Shown piece after piece: positions 16,946 to 23,690 of a stretch of DNA of 29,054 nt. The notes below the pieces were generated by a model, which did no database searches, had not been told where the DNA came from, and saw only the letters and a program-made list of their open reading frames with translations. The translations under genes and the position numbers were made by a program. This DNA is from JANNMJ01 sp031397815 (lineage in GTDB: Bacteria > Bacteroidota > Bacteroidia > Cytophagales > Hymenobacteraceae), in contig JANNMJ010000038.1 of the NCBI GenBank assembly GCA_031397815.1, positions 1 to 29,054 on the forward strand, read 5' to 3'. Each line of letters opens with the position of its first letter. Positions within the stretch are counted from its first letter, which is position 1.

Positions 16946-17321
16946 CTCGCACCTAAACCCCCTTGGGAGCTTATCAAAGTGCAGTATGAAAAATATCAAC
17001 CTCTTTAACTAAAACCTGCTGATTTATAAGTAGATAAGGCCGAAATTTCGCCCTCGAATATGAACGCAGTATGGCTTCTTTTTTCGCCGATTCCCCTGCA
17101 AGCTTAGGTGCGGAGCCGAGAAGAGCGGACAAAATCGCGCTCAGACCTACCGCCAATGATACCGTACCTCCGGCGCTCCGGCGGAGGCAAAACCACGCGG
17201 CTCGACTAGGGGTTGGTAGTGGCCACCGGAGGCATTGCCCGTCAGCGGCTGCCCGCTTCGCTATTTCGAGCTCGTCAGAGAAGCGCGCTCGGCGGTGGGG
17301 GCGCCGAGTCCTAAGGCCATA
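16946..17321. other. Gene-poor interval upstream of the sus locus
   Basis: I see no convincing gene here. Short open frames at 16974-17156 (minus) and 17071-17322 (plus) have no recognisable domain and Arg/Ala-rich composition typical of chance frames. Two small hairpins are visible: CCTCCG/CGGAGG near 17166-17187 and CTCGGCG/CGCCGAG at 17288-17308. The part at 16960-17060 is more A/T-rich than its surroundings and may hold control sites for susC. Confidence 0.5.
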
Positions 17322-17372
17322 AAACCAACGGGGTTCTTTCGCTGGTTTGCAGCGAAAGAACCCCGTTGGTTT
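17322..17372 (-). terminator. Strong 22-base-pair hairpin after the His-rich lipoprotein gene
   Basis: Arms at 17322-17343 and 17351-17372 are perfectly complementary over 22 bases with a 7-base loop (GGTTTGC on the plus strand). The plus-strand left arm starts AAACCAACGGGG. On the minus strand the hairpin begins 22 bases after the lipoprotein stop and ends in GGTTTTATGG. An intrinsic terminator for that gene is likely; it also reads symmetrically on the other strand. Confidence 0.8.
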
Positions 17373-17393
17373 GGCCCCGTAATTCGGCGGCGC

Positions 17394-17681
17394 TTACTGC
17401 CCGCGGTGAGTGGTATCGGCGGTCGGGTGGCCGTGCTCGTGGTTGTGCACCATGCCGTTGCTCTTGTGCAAGTGCGCGTGCCGGACCGAGTCGGCCGCTG
17501 CCGTATCGGCCGCCGTGGCGGTGGCGGTATTGTCGAGCGGCTGCGTCGTCATTGTCGAGTCAACGGTGGTCGCGTCCGTCGCCGTCGCTTCAGCGCCCGA
17601 TTTGTTGTCGCCGGAGCAGGCGCTCAGCACGGTCAGGGCGGCGGCTATCAAGCTCGTCGAAAGCAGGTTTTTATTCATCAT
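17394..17681 (-). CDS. Small His-rich lipoprotein, function unknown
   Basis: This 95-residue protein is probably real: it has a lipoprotein signal (MMNKNLLSTSLIAAALTVLS then AC, Cys22), and a strong hairpin follows the stop. The mature part is a Thr/Ala/Asp-rich, probably unstructured linker of about 40 residues. The tail carries eight histidines between residues 68 and 92, in alternating patterns: HAHLH (68-72) and HNHEHGH (79-85), plus His92. Such H-x-H clusters often bind zinc, nickel or copper, so metal binding is a reasonable guess but not shown. I cannot place it in a named family. The start could be either of two adjacent ATG codons. It stands alone, divergent from the T9SS cargo gene. 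Confidence 0.75.
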   Translation of the reverse strand: MMNKNLLSTSLIAAALTVLSACSGDNKSGAEATATDATTVDSTMTTQPLDNTATATAADTAAADSVRHAHLHKSNGMVHNHEHGHPTADTTHRGQ

Positions 17682-17989
17682 GGGGAGTCCTTCAGGAAGT
17701 AGGAGTTGGAAAGGCGAAAGATAAACCGGAGGTTGAAACTAGCGCTGAGCACCGGCTTACTCGCCGGCTGCCTTGCGGCGGCTTGTTGGTGGGGCGCTCC
17801 CGGTCAAAGGCGTGATTGAGCGTAGGAGTAAGCAGCGACTCAACTCTTCTCATACGTGCATTCGAAAAGCAAGCGGCATAACCAAGAATTTGCCTCGGGC
17901 CAGCTGGTAAGCTTGTGCTGAAGCTGTCGGAGTATCTTTACTCTTGATAATGAAACCCGTTCTTTGTTGTCGAAAACAAACTGTCTAAT
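17682..17989. other. Divergent intergenic region, no gene seen
   Basis: This 308-base interval separates two divergent genes. Near-consensus -7 boxes are TATCTTTCG on the minus strand (17715-17723, for the lipoprotein) and TATCTTTAC on the plus strand (17933-17941, for the T9SS cargo), each with one mismatch to TAnnTTTG. A GC-rich palindromic patch (CCGGC...GCCGG) lies near 17752-17770. I see no coding frame of note. Confidence 0.4.
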
Positions 17990-19699
17990 ATGAACACAAT
18001 CAAAGCGCTCCTCGCCGTTTGTCTGTTGACGCTGGGGATCACGCTTCCCGCCAGTGCCCAACCCACTTGGGGATGGGCCAAACAAGAAGGAACGGCGTAT
18101 TATTACGATTGGGCGACCAGAATGGCGATCAGTTCCAATAACCAGCTGGTAACATTCGCCAACATTGGTCTGGCCCCAGGGATGAACTTCTCCAGTGGGC
18201 AAGAACCCGCCCTGACGGCCTTTGACTCCACGGGAGCCGTGCAGTGGCGCAGTGCGTTCAACGGCTCCAACACCTCGTGCCAAGCCGTAGATTTTAAAGC
18301 CATTCCCGGCGGCGGTTTCTATGGCCTGATCAACTTCGGCGGCACCATTAACCTCGGGCCGCTCGGGCTTTTTCCTTCGTCCGCCCTCTCCTCGCCCTAT
18401 GGATTCGATGGCCTGCTGATTCGCTACGATGCGGTCGGCCAAGTCATCTGGGCGCGGCAAATCATGGGGACTTCCAATATTTCCGGGGGAGACCATAACA
18501 TTCTGATGCGGGCATTGGCCATTGATGCTGCCGGGGATGTGTGGGTAGCGGGGATGTATTCCATTTCGCTGTCGATAGGACCGTATACTTTCGGTACGAC
18601 CATCAGTGGTGGCCGCGGCTTTGTGGCCCGTTACAGTCCGAACGGCAACGTGCGCGACGTGCTGCCCTTCGGCGGCACGAATAATTCCTACGCCACGGCT
18701 CTGGTCGCCGATCCGCAGGGTGGGATGTATATGACGGGTACGCACTACAGCAGCCCGACGTCCCGGGTTCTCATCGGGTCGTATGTGTTACCGCTCGCGA
18801 CGACGAGGAATTTTTTCATCGCGCACATCAACGCGCAGCTCCAGCCCGATTGGGTTCGTCCGCACATCAGCGCGGATTCAGTCACGTCGGATTTCATCAC
18901 CCTCACGTCGGATGGCGGCTATATGGTGGCGGGTCATCTGGCGGGTACGGCGCAGTTTGGCAGTTACACGTTAACGATCGGGGGGCGCCGCAACCGGGAC
19001 ATTTTCGTCGTTCGATATGATTCGCTGGGGCAAGTGCGGTGGGCGCAACGGGCCGCTAGTTCAGGGAGGGATTTGCTGTACGCGTTCACTGCCGACGCAT
19101 CTGATAACTCCTACCTCAGCTCGTACACTTTTGCGCCCTTCGGTGCAATGACGATTGGGAGTCAAACCGTCACTCCGCCAACTGGTTCAGGTGTAAATGC
19201 TTTATTCGCGCGGCTCTCTCCGCAAGGTCAGACCGACTGGACGATGCAAACCACGGAGGTCGGGGATGAATACGGGATGTGTATGATTCCCGACGCGAAT
19301 CACGGCGTTTACTGTACGGGCTTCTTCACCAATACCGTCACGCTCGGCCCCACGGCAATGACTGCCGTCGGCGGAGGTGATTACTTCATTGCCCGCCTTA
19401 ACGGCGCTCGGCCGACTGGTCTCTGGGAGGGGGCAAGCCTTGATGGCAGCGGTCTGACCCTCTGGCCTAACCCGACCGGTTCGGCGTCGCGCGTCACCCT
19501 GCGTTTGCCGGGTGTCCTGACCGAAGCCGCCACTCTTACCCTCACCGATGCGCTCGGACGGGTCGTGCAGCGTAGTACAATGGTGGGTGGCACTCAAAGC
19601 CAAGAACTCGATGTATTGGGTTTACCCACAGGCGTCTACCTAGCTACGGTTACTACAGCTACCAGTCGCGTCACCAAACGCTTGGTGGTAGCACCTTGA
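17990..19699 (+). CDS. T9SS cargo protein with seven propeller-like repeats
   Basis: This 569-residue protein is exported by Sec (MNTIKALLAVCLLTLGITLP then ASAQ) and then by the type IX secretion system. The C-terminal domain carries LWPNPTGSASRVTLRLPG at about 491-508 and ends with TGVYLATV...RVTKRLVVAP, the usual type A sorting signal. Between them I count seven related segments, at about residues 46, 105, 181, 242, 307, 371 and 437. Each contains a pattern like G-x-Y/V-x-x-G-x-F/Y and most are followed by an F-I/V-A-R-L/Y segment (GFVARYSPNGN, FFIAHINAQL, LFARLSPQGQ). Seven repeats would form one beta-propeller, as in the SBBP-type repeat proteins. No catalytic motif is seen. It would sit on the surface or be released; function unknown. 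Confidence 0.85.
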   Translation: MNTIKALLAVCLLTLGITLPASAQPTWGWAKQEGTAYYYDWATRMAISSNNQLVTFANIGLAPGMNFSSGQEPALTAFDSTGAVQWRSAFNGSNTSCQAVDFKAIPGGGFYGLINFGGTINLGPLGLFPSSALSSPYGFDGLLIRYDAVGQVIWARQIMGTSNISGGDHNILMRALAIDAAGDVWVAGMYSISLSIGPYTFGTTISGGRGFVARYSPNGNVRDVLPFGGTNNSYATALVADPQGGMYMTGTHYSSPTSRVLIGSYVLPLATTRNFFIAHINAQLQPDWVRPHISADSVTSDFITLTSDGGYMVAGHLAGTAQFGSYTLTIGGRRNRDIFVVRYDSLGQVRWAQRAASSGRDLLYAFTADASDNSYLSSYTFAPFGAMTIGSQTVTPPTGSGVNALFARLSPQGQTDWTMQTTEVGDEYGMCMIPDANHGVYCTGFFTNTVTLGPTAMTAVGGGDYFIARLNGARPTGLWEGASLDGSGLTLWPNPTGSASRVTLRLPGVLTEAATLTLTDALGRVVQRSTMVGGTQSQELDVLGLPTGVYLATVTTATSRVTKRLVVAP

Positions 19700-19733
19700 A
19701 GGGATTAGCACTTTTCGCGTTTGTCAGCACCCT

Positions 19734-19774
19734 CCAACGCCCTCCTGCTACTTAGTGGGAGGGCGTTGGTTTTT
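19734..19774 (+). terminator. Intrinsic terminator of the T9SS cargo gene
   Basis: CCAACGCCCTCC (19734-19745) and GGAGGGCGTTGG (19758-19769) form a perfect 12-base-pair stem with a 12-base loop, followed directly by TTTTT. It begins 35 bases after the stop codon. Confidence 0.9.
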
Positions 19775-19856
19775 CAGGCAATTACCGTTGCGAGCAAGTC
19801 AATTAAGGCCACTACTCAGGAACACAGTATTTCTGCTCTGCTACCCCCCCAAACGC

Positions 19857-19896
19857 AAATCAGGCAGCCGTAGCCTAAGCCACAACTGCCTGATTT
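19857..19896 (-). terminator. Probable terminator of the tRNA-Val gene
   Basis: AAATCAGGCAG (19857-19867) pairs perfectly with CTGCCTGATTT (19886-19896) across an 18-base loop. On the minus strand it lies 28 bases beyond the tRNA 3' end and finishes in GATTTGCGTTTGG. It may also work on the plus strand, where TTTTGTTGTT follows. Confidence 0.7.
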
Positions 19897-19924
19897 TGTT
19901 GTTCAACCTGAGCCTTTGCTCGTG

Positions 19925-19999
19925 TGGGACGTACTGGATTCGAACCAGTGACCTCTTGCGTGTGAAGCAAGCGCTCTAAACCAGCTGAGCTAACATCCC
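19925..19999 (-). tRNA. tRNA-Val (anticodon CAC)
   Basis: Reading the minus strand, the 75 bases fold as a standard tRNA. The acceptor stem is GGGATGT with ACGTCCC, the D stem GCTC/GAGC, and the anticodon stem CTTGC/GCAAG around the loop TTCACAC. The T stem is ACTGG/CCAGT around TTCGAAT, and the discriminator base is A. The anticodon CAC reads the valine codon GTG. The CCA end is not encoded and must be added. A good promoter lies just upstream and a hairpin just downstream, so it is an independent unit. Confidence 0.97.
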
Positions 20000-20028
20000 G
20001 TTTCGCTGCCGGAGCGGCGAATCGTGGG

Positions 20029-20061
20029 GCAAAAGTACGGGCGGGCGCCCGGTTGGCGCAA
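20029..20061 (-). promoter_or_regulatory. Promoter of tRNA-Val
   Basis: On the minus strand, TTG at 20061-20059 and TACTTTTGC at 20037-20029 are separated by 21 bases, the layout of Bacteroidota promoters. The predicted RNA start is about 25 bases before the mature tRNA. The -33 part lies in the 5' end of the largest possible reading frame of the divergent ABC gene, which is one reason I prefer that gene's later start. Confidence 0.7.
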
Positions 20062-20085
20062 TCTTTCGGCACAAATTCTTTTCCT

Positions 20086-21861
20086 GTGGCTTCAGAATCA
20101 ACCTCCGCGTCCGGCGCGGCCTTCGATTGGCGGGTCCTCAGCCGGCTGATGCAGTATGTGCGGCCGTACCGGGGCATCTACTTTTTTACCATTTTCCTGA
20201 CCCTCGCGGCGGCCATTCTGGCGGCGGTGCGGCCCTTTCTGATCCAGCAAGCCGTGGATGAGCGCATCCTGCGCGGCGACCCGGACGGCCTCAACCGGAT
20301 GTTCGTCACGCTCGGGGTGCTGCTGTTGGCGCACGCCATCGTGAGCTACCTCCAGACGTATTTCGGCGGGTGGCTTGGGCAGCAGGTGGTGCGCGATGTG
20401 CGGGTGCGCCTCTACGGGCACCTGCTCAGCCTGCGCCTGCCGTTCTTCGACCGCACCCCGATTGGCGTGCTCGTGACGCGGACCGTGTCGGACGTCGAGA
20501 CGCTGTCGGATGTGTTCTCGGAAGGGTTGGCGGCGATGGTCGGCGATATCCTTCAGATTGTGTTCATTCTGGGGTATATGCTGTGGCTCGACTGGAAGCT
20601 GACGCTCGTGTGCCTGTCCACGTTTCCGCTGATGCTGTTGAGCACGTACATCTTCAAGGAGAAGGTGAAAGAGTCGTTTCAGGAAGTCCGGACGGCGGTG
20701 GCGGCGCTCAACACGTTCGTGCAGGAACACCTGACGGGGATGAACGTGGTGCAGATTTTCGCGAACGAAGGGCGCGAGCGGCGGAAGTTTCAGGCCATCA
20801 ATCAGGAACATACCCGCGCCAACATCCGGTCGGTGCTGTACTATTCGATTTATTTCCCCGTGGCCGACGTAATCGCCGCCTCGGGTACGGGGCTGCTGGT
20901 GTGGTACGGCGCGAAAGGGGTGATCGACGAGCACATCACGCTCGGGACGCTCATTGCATTCATCGTGTACATCGCGATGTTTTTCCGCCCCATTCGGCAG
21001 ATTGCCGACCGTTACAACACCTTGCAGCTCGGCGTAGTGAGCACGGAGCGCCTGCTACGGCTCCTCGATTCAACGGAATACACGCCCAAAACCGGCGATT
21101 ACGTGCCCCAAACGCCCCCGCGCGGCGATGTGGCGTTCGACCGCGTCTGGTTCGCGTACAACGACGAAAACTGGGTGCTGCGCGACGTCAGCTTCTCCAT
21201 CCGCGAGGGGCAGACGGTGGCGTTCGTGGGCGCGACGGGCGCGGGCAAAACCAGCATCATCAACCTGCTGAGCCGGTTTTACGAGATTCAGCGCGGCCAC
21301 ATCCTCATCGACGGGCGCGATTTGCATGAGTACGACCTCTCGGCGCTGCGCCGCCATATCGGGGTGGTTTTGCAGGATGTTTTCCTGTTTTCGGGCACCA
21401 TCGCCGATAATATTTCCCTCGGAAATGCCGCCATTACCGAAGAGCAGATGTGGGCGGCGGCCGATTTGGTCGGCGCCCGGCGGTTCATCGAGCGCCTGCC
21501 CGGTGGCTTGCGCTACCAAGTGATGGAGCGCGGCGCGACGCTCAGCGTCGGGCAGCGGCAGCTCATCTCGTTCGTGCGGGCGATGGTGTACGACCCGCGC
21601 ATTCTGATCCTCGATGAAGCGACGTCGTCGGTCGATTCTGAAACTGAGGAGCTGATTCAGCAGGCGATTGCGAAGATGATGCAGGGCCGGACGTCGCTCG
21701 TCATCGCGCACCGCCTGAGCACGATTCGGCAGGCCGATAATATCATCGTTCTGGATAAGGGCGAGGTGAAGGAGCAGGGCACGCACGAGGCGCTGCTGCG
21801 CGCGGGCGGCTTTTATGCGGGGCTGTATCAGATGCAGTTGAAGGGGGTGGGGGAAGAGTAG
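20086..21861 (+). CDS. ABC-type exporter, fused membrane and ATPase domains
   Basis: This protein of about 591 residues is a half-size inner-membrane exporter of the MsbA/LmrA/YheI type that would work as a dimer. Six membrane helices lie in the first 310 residues (for example GIYFFTIFLTLAAAILAAV and IVFILGYMLWLDWKLTLVCL). The ATPase domain then shows Walker A GATGAGKTS (about 382-390), the Q-loop VVLQDVFLF, the signature LSVGQRQL (486), Walker B ILILDEATSSVD (506) and the H-loop IAHRLS (His542). The signature has Val for the usual Gly, a variant common in this branch. I chose GTG at 20086; a TTG at 20053 would add 11 residues but overlap the tRNA promoter. The substrate (drug, lipid or peptide) cannot be told. 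It is a single-gene unit divergent from tRNA-Val. Confidence 0.92.
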   Translation: MASESTSASGAAFDWRVLSRLMQYVRPYRGIYFFTIFLTLAAAILAAVRPFLIQQAVDERILRGDPDGLNRMFVTLGVLLLAHAIVSYLQTYFGGWLGQQVVRDVRVRLYGHLLSLRLPFFDRTPIGVLVTRTVSDVETLSDVFSEGLAAMVGDILQIVFILGYMLWLDWKLTLVCLSTFPLMLLSTYIFKEKVKESFQEVRTAVAALNTFVQEHLTGMNVVQIFANEGRERRKFQAINQEHTRANIRSVLYYSIYFPVADVIAASGTGLLVWYGAKGVIDEHITLGTLIAFIVYIAMFFRPIRQIADRYNTLQLGVVSTERLLRLLDSTEYTPKTGDYVPQTPPRGDVAFDRVWFAYNDENWVLRDVSFSIREGQTVAFVGATGAGKTSIINLLSRFYEIQRGHILIDGRDLHEYDLSALRRHIGVVLQDVFLFSGTIADNISLGNAAITEEQMWAAADLVGARRFIERLPGGLRYQVMERGATLSVGQRQLISFVRAMVYDPRILILDEATSSVDSETEELIQQAIAKMMQGRTSLVIAHRLSTIRQADNIIVLDKGEVKEQGTHEALLRAGGFYAGLYQMQLKGVGEE

Positions 21862-21889
21862 GGTGATTTTGCCAGCTCGTAGCCCGGTG

Positions 21890-21960
21890 CCGCGTACCCC
21901 GGGTAGCCCACGCTTCGCTTAGGGCAACCCGGGGCTGCGGATAGGAAACCCCTTCGGGGT
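21890..21960 (+). repeat. Palindromic element with two hairpins after the ABC gene
   Basis: CCGC at 21890-21893 and CCCCGGGT at 21897-21904 pair with ACCCGGGG at 21927-21934 and GCGG at 21937-21940, enclosing CCC...GGG and an ACGCTTCGCTT tip. A second small hairpin, ACCCC-TTC-GGGGT, lies at 21948-21960. I recognise this arrangement (CCCGGGTAGCCCACGCTTCGC...ACCCCTTCGGGGT) as resembling a dispersed intergenic repeat of Bacteroidota, from memory only. It probably ends or shields the ABC transcript. Confidence 0.65.
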
Positions 21961-22026
21961 ATTTAAAATTAGAGTGGGTAGTGGTGGTGCCCTATTTGAC
22001 TTTCTTACGAACCTGCGTTCTTCTGT

Positions 22027-22431
22027 ATGCTTCCCCCAGCCGATATTTTCCTGCCGGAAATCGTTTTTCAAACCAGCCGGGCTAGTGGGCCGGGCGGGCA
22101 GAATGTGAATAAAGTGGAGAGTAGGGTGGAAGCGCGCTTTCACATCGCCGATTCGGCGTTGCTCACTGAGGAGCAGAAAACCCGCATCCTCGAAAAGCTC
22201 GCCCCGCGCCTAACTACTGACGGTTGGTTGCTGGTGGTGGCGCAGGACGACCGCTCGCAGCTTCGGAACAAAGACATCGCGCTTACCCGGCTCCACGAAA
22301 CCCTTGTGCGGGCTTTGCACCGCCCGGCGCCGCGTAAAGCCACGAAGCCGGGCAAAGCGGCCGTGCGGAAGCGGCTGGATGCGAAGAAGAAGCTGAGTCA
22401 GAAGAAAGCGAATCGGCGGCCTGATTTCTAA
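22027..22431 (+). CDS. arfB: Alternative ribosome-rescue factor ArfB (peptidyl-tRNA hydrolase)
   Basis: This 134-residue protein frees ribosomes stalled on messages without a stop codon by hydrolysing the peptidyl-tRNA in the P site. The GGQ catalytic motif lies at residues 23-25 within RASGPGGQNVNKVESRVEAR, the strong signature of the release-factor-like domain. The C-terminal tail (about residues 106-134) is very rich in Lys and Arg (RPAPRKATKPGKAAVRKRLD, AKKKLSQKKANRR), as needed to enter the empty mRNA channel. The length is that of E. coli YaeJ/ArfB. The absence of the codon-recognition domain separates it from true release factors. It stands alone, 165 bases after the ABC exporter and with the palindromic element between them. 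Confidence 0.96.
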   Translation: MLPPADIFLPEIVFQTSRASGPGGQNVNKVESRVEARFHIADSALLTEEQKTRILEKLAPRLTTDGWLLVVAQDDRSQLRNKDIALTRLHETLVRALHRPAPRKATKPGKAAVRKRLDAKKKLSQKKANRRPDF

Positions 22432-22539
22432 TCTGGACGGGGAAGGGTGGGGCAAAGGCGAACGATGGGGCGCCGGGATTCCGTTGACCGGGAAAAACGG
22501 TTCGTTCATCCGGTTCGTATGGTGTAAGTAGCATATCCG

Positions 22540-22571
22540 TTGGACACCGACCGGGTAACGGGTAGCTTTGC
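22540..22571 (+). promoter_or_regulatory. Promoter of the cvfB-like gene
   Basis: TTG at 22540-22542 and TAGCTTTGC at 22563-22571 are 20 bases apart, matching the -33/-7 arrangement of Bacteroidota promoters exactly. RNA would start near 22577, about 50 bases before the proposed TTG start codon. Confidence 0.75.
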
Positions 22572-22625
22572 TGCCTCCGGGGCTTACTCTCTACTACCGC
22601 CCACCACCATCAACCCGCTACTATC

Positions 22626-23483
22626 TTGAATAACGTACTACTCCTCGGGGATTACAACGAGCTGGAAGTGATGCGCCTGACCGTCCACGGCGCCTTCCTC
22701 GACTCTGCTGATGGCGATGTGTTGCTGCCGGGCCGCTACGTCCCGACCGAGCCGGAGCCGAAGACCGGCGACGTGCTCCGCGTGTTCGTGTACCGCGACA
22801 CAGAAGACCGCCTCGTCGCGACGACCGAGCGCCCACTCGCCAAAGTCGATGAGTTTGCGGCCCTGACGGTGCGCGAAGTCAACGCGGCGGGGGCGTGGCT
22901 CGATTGGGGGCTCGATGCAAAGGACCTGCTGCTGCCGTGGCGCCAACAGCGCCGGGAAGTGCGGCCGGGGGAGAAAATCGTCGTTTTCGTGTACCTCGAC
23001 GATGTGTCGGACCGGTTGGTCGCGACGGCGAAATTCAGCCGTTTCCTCGACCCTGATACCAGCTCGCTGGAAGCTGGGCAAGGCGTGGGCTTATTGGTGG
23101 CGAACGAGACCGATTTGGGCTTTTCGGTCATCATCGAACAGCGGTGGAGCGGCGTGCTGTACCGCAACGAAGTCTTCCAGCCGCTGAAAGTCGGCGATCA
23201 GGTGGCCGGCTTCATCAAGCGCGTGCGCCCCGATGGGAAAGTGGATGTCGCGCTGCAAGCCTCCGGTTACGAAGAGGCCGTCGCCGACGCCACCGCGACG
23301 CTCCTCGATGCGTTGCGGGCGGCCGGTGGGCGCCTCCCGCTCTCCGATTCCTCCGACCCCGCCGAGATTCACCGCGTCCTGCGGATGAGCAAAAAGACCT
23401 TCAAGAAGGCGTTAGGCCAGCTTTACCGCGCCGGAGTGGTCACGCTTGACCCGGCGTTCACGACGTTGGCGCAGGTCGATTAA
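22626..23483 (+). CDS. cvfB: CvfB-like S1 RNA-binding protein
   Basis: This 285-residue cytoplasmic protein matches the CvfB/YitL family: S1-type OB folds followed by a winged helix. The first S1-like unit covers about residues 5-65 (EVMRLTVHGAFLDSADGDVL), and the second about 75-135 (VREVNAAGAWLDWGLDAKDL). A third S1 unit covers about 150-215 (GFSVIIEQRWSGVLYRNEVF). The C-terminal helix-turn-helix at about 225-285 includes VLRMSKKTFKKALGQLYRAG. In Staphylococcus CvfB binds RNA and affects virulence gene expression; the role in Bacteroidota is not established. The start is TTG at 22626, because the first ATG in frame (codon 16) would cut the first S1 strand, and a good promoter sits just upstream. 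A paired-repeat palindrome and a terminator follow. Confidence 0.9.
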   Translation: MNNVLLLGDYNELEVMRLTVHGAFLDSADGDVLLPGRYVPTEPEPKTGDVLRVFVYRDTEDRLVATTERPLAKVDEFAALTVREVNAAGAWLDWGLDAKDLLLPWRQQRREVRPGEKIVVFVYLDDVSDRLVATAKFSRFLDPDTSSLEAGQGVGLLVANETDLGFSVIIEQRWSGVLYRNEVFQPLKVGDQVAGFIKRVRPDGKVDVALQASGYEEAVADATATLLDALRAAGGRLPLSDSSDPAEIHRVLRMSKKTFKKALGQLYRAGVVTLDPAFTTLAQVD

Positions 23484-23491
23484 AAGACCCA

Positions 23492-23567
23492 CGTAGCCAG
23501 CTCTGTCCCAGAGAGGATGTCAATCTCTGACCTTTTCAACGCCGTCTCTGAGACAGAGCCGACCACG
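23492..23567. repeat. Paired GGCTCTGTCYCAGAGACGGC repeat (two facing copies)
   Basis: The left arm at 23492-23515 (CGTAGCCAGCTCTGTCCCAG then AGAG) and the right arm at 23541-23567 are imperfect inverted copies; the right arm read in reverse is GGCTCTGTCTCAGAGACGGC. A third, single copy is at 11793-11817. The pair begins 9 bases after the cvfB stop and would form a long RNA hairpin. Confidence 0.7.
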
Positions 23568-23633
23568 ATTCAGCGAGAAATCAGGAAGGATGATGCACGT
23601 ACTTCGGCGGTTTTGACCGATGTTGCGTAAGCC

Positions 23634-23664
23634 AAACGGGGTACCCGAGTGGCGCCCCGTTTTT
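23634..23664 (+). terminator. Intrinsic terminator between cvfB and the SDR gene
   Basis: AAACGGGG (23634-23641) pairs with CCCCGTTT (23655-23662), and the right arm continues as a run of five T. It lies 150 bases after cvfB and only 26 bases before the next ATG, so it could instead act as an attenuator in the leader of the next gene. Confidence 0.65.
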
Positions 23665-23690
23665 CCTTCCCAGTAGCCGAAAAGTTGAGG

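Noticed and set aside
16974..17156. Possible 60-codon minus-strand gene before susC
   Set aside because: It overlaps the presumed regulatory region and has no recognisable domain. The first residues look weakly hydrophobic but not like a complete signal or membrane protein.
17071..17322. Possible small plus-strand gene upstream of the sus locus
   Set aside because: The composition is Arg/Ala/Ser-rich with no hydrophobic core or family pattern, and it ends in the strong hairpin. I treat the interval as non-coding.
19925..19999. tRNA-Val as an integration site for a genomic island
   Set aside because: I found no integrase next to it and no second copy of the tRNA 3' end in the window.
20098..20934. 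A 278-codon minus-strand open frame opposite the ABC exporter
   Set aside because: The translation is His/Arg/Gln-rich and lacks any motif, while the exporter on the other strand is unambiguous.
21919..22143. A 74-codon minus-strand frame after the ABC gene
   Set aside because: It is made of the palindromic repeat and the antisense of arfB. The peptide is of the type produced by intergenic repeats rather than genes.
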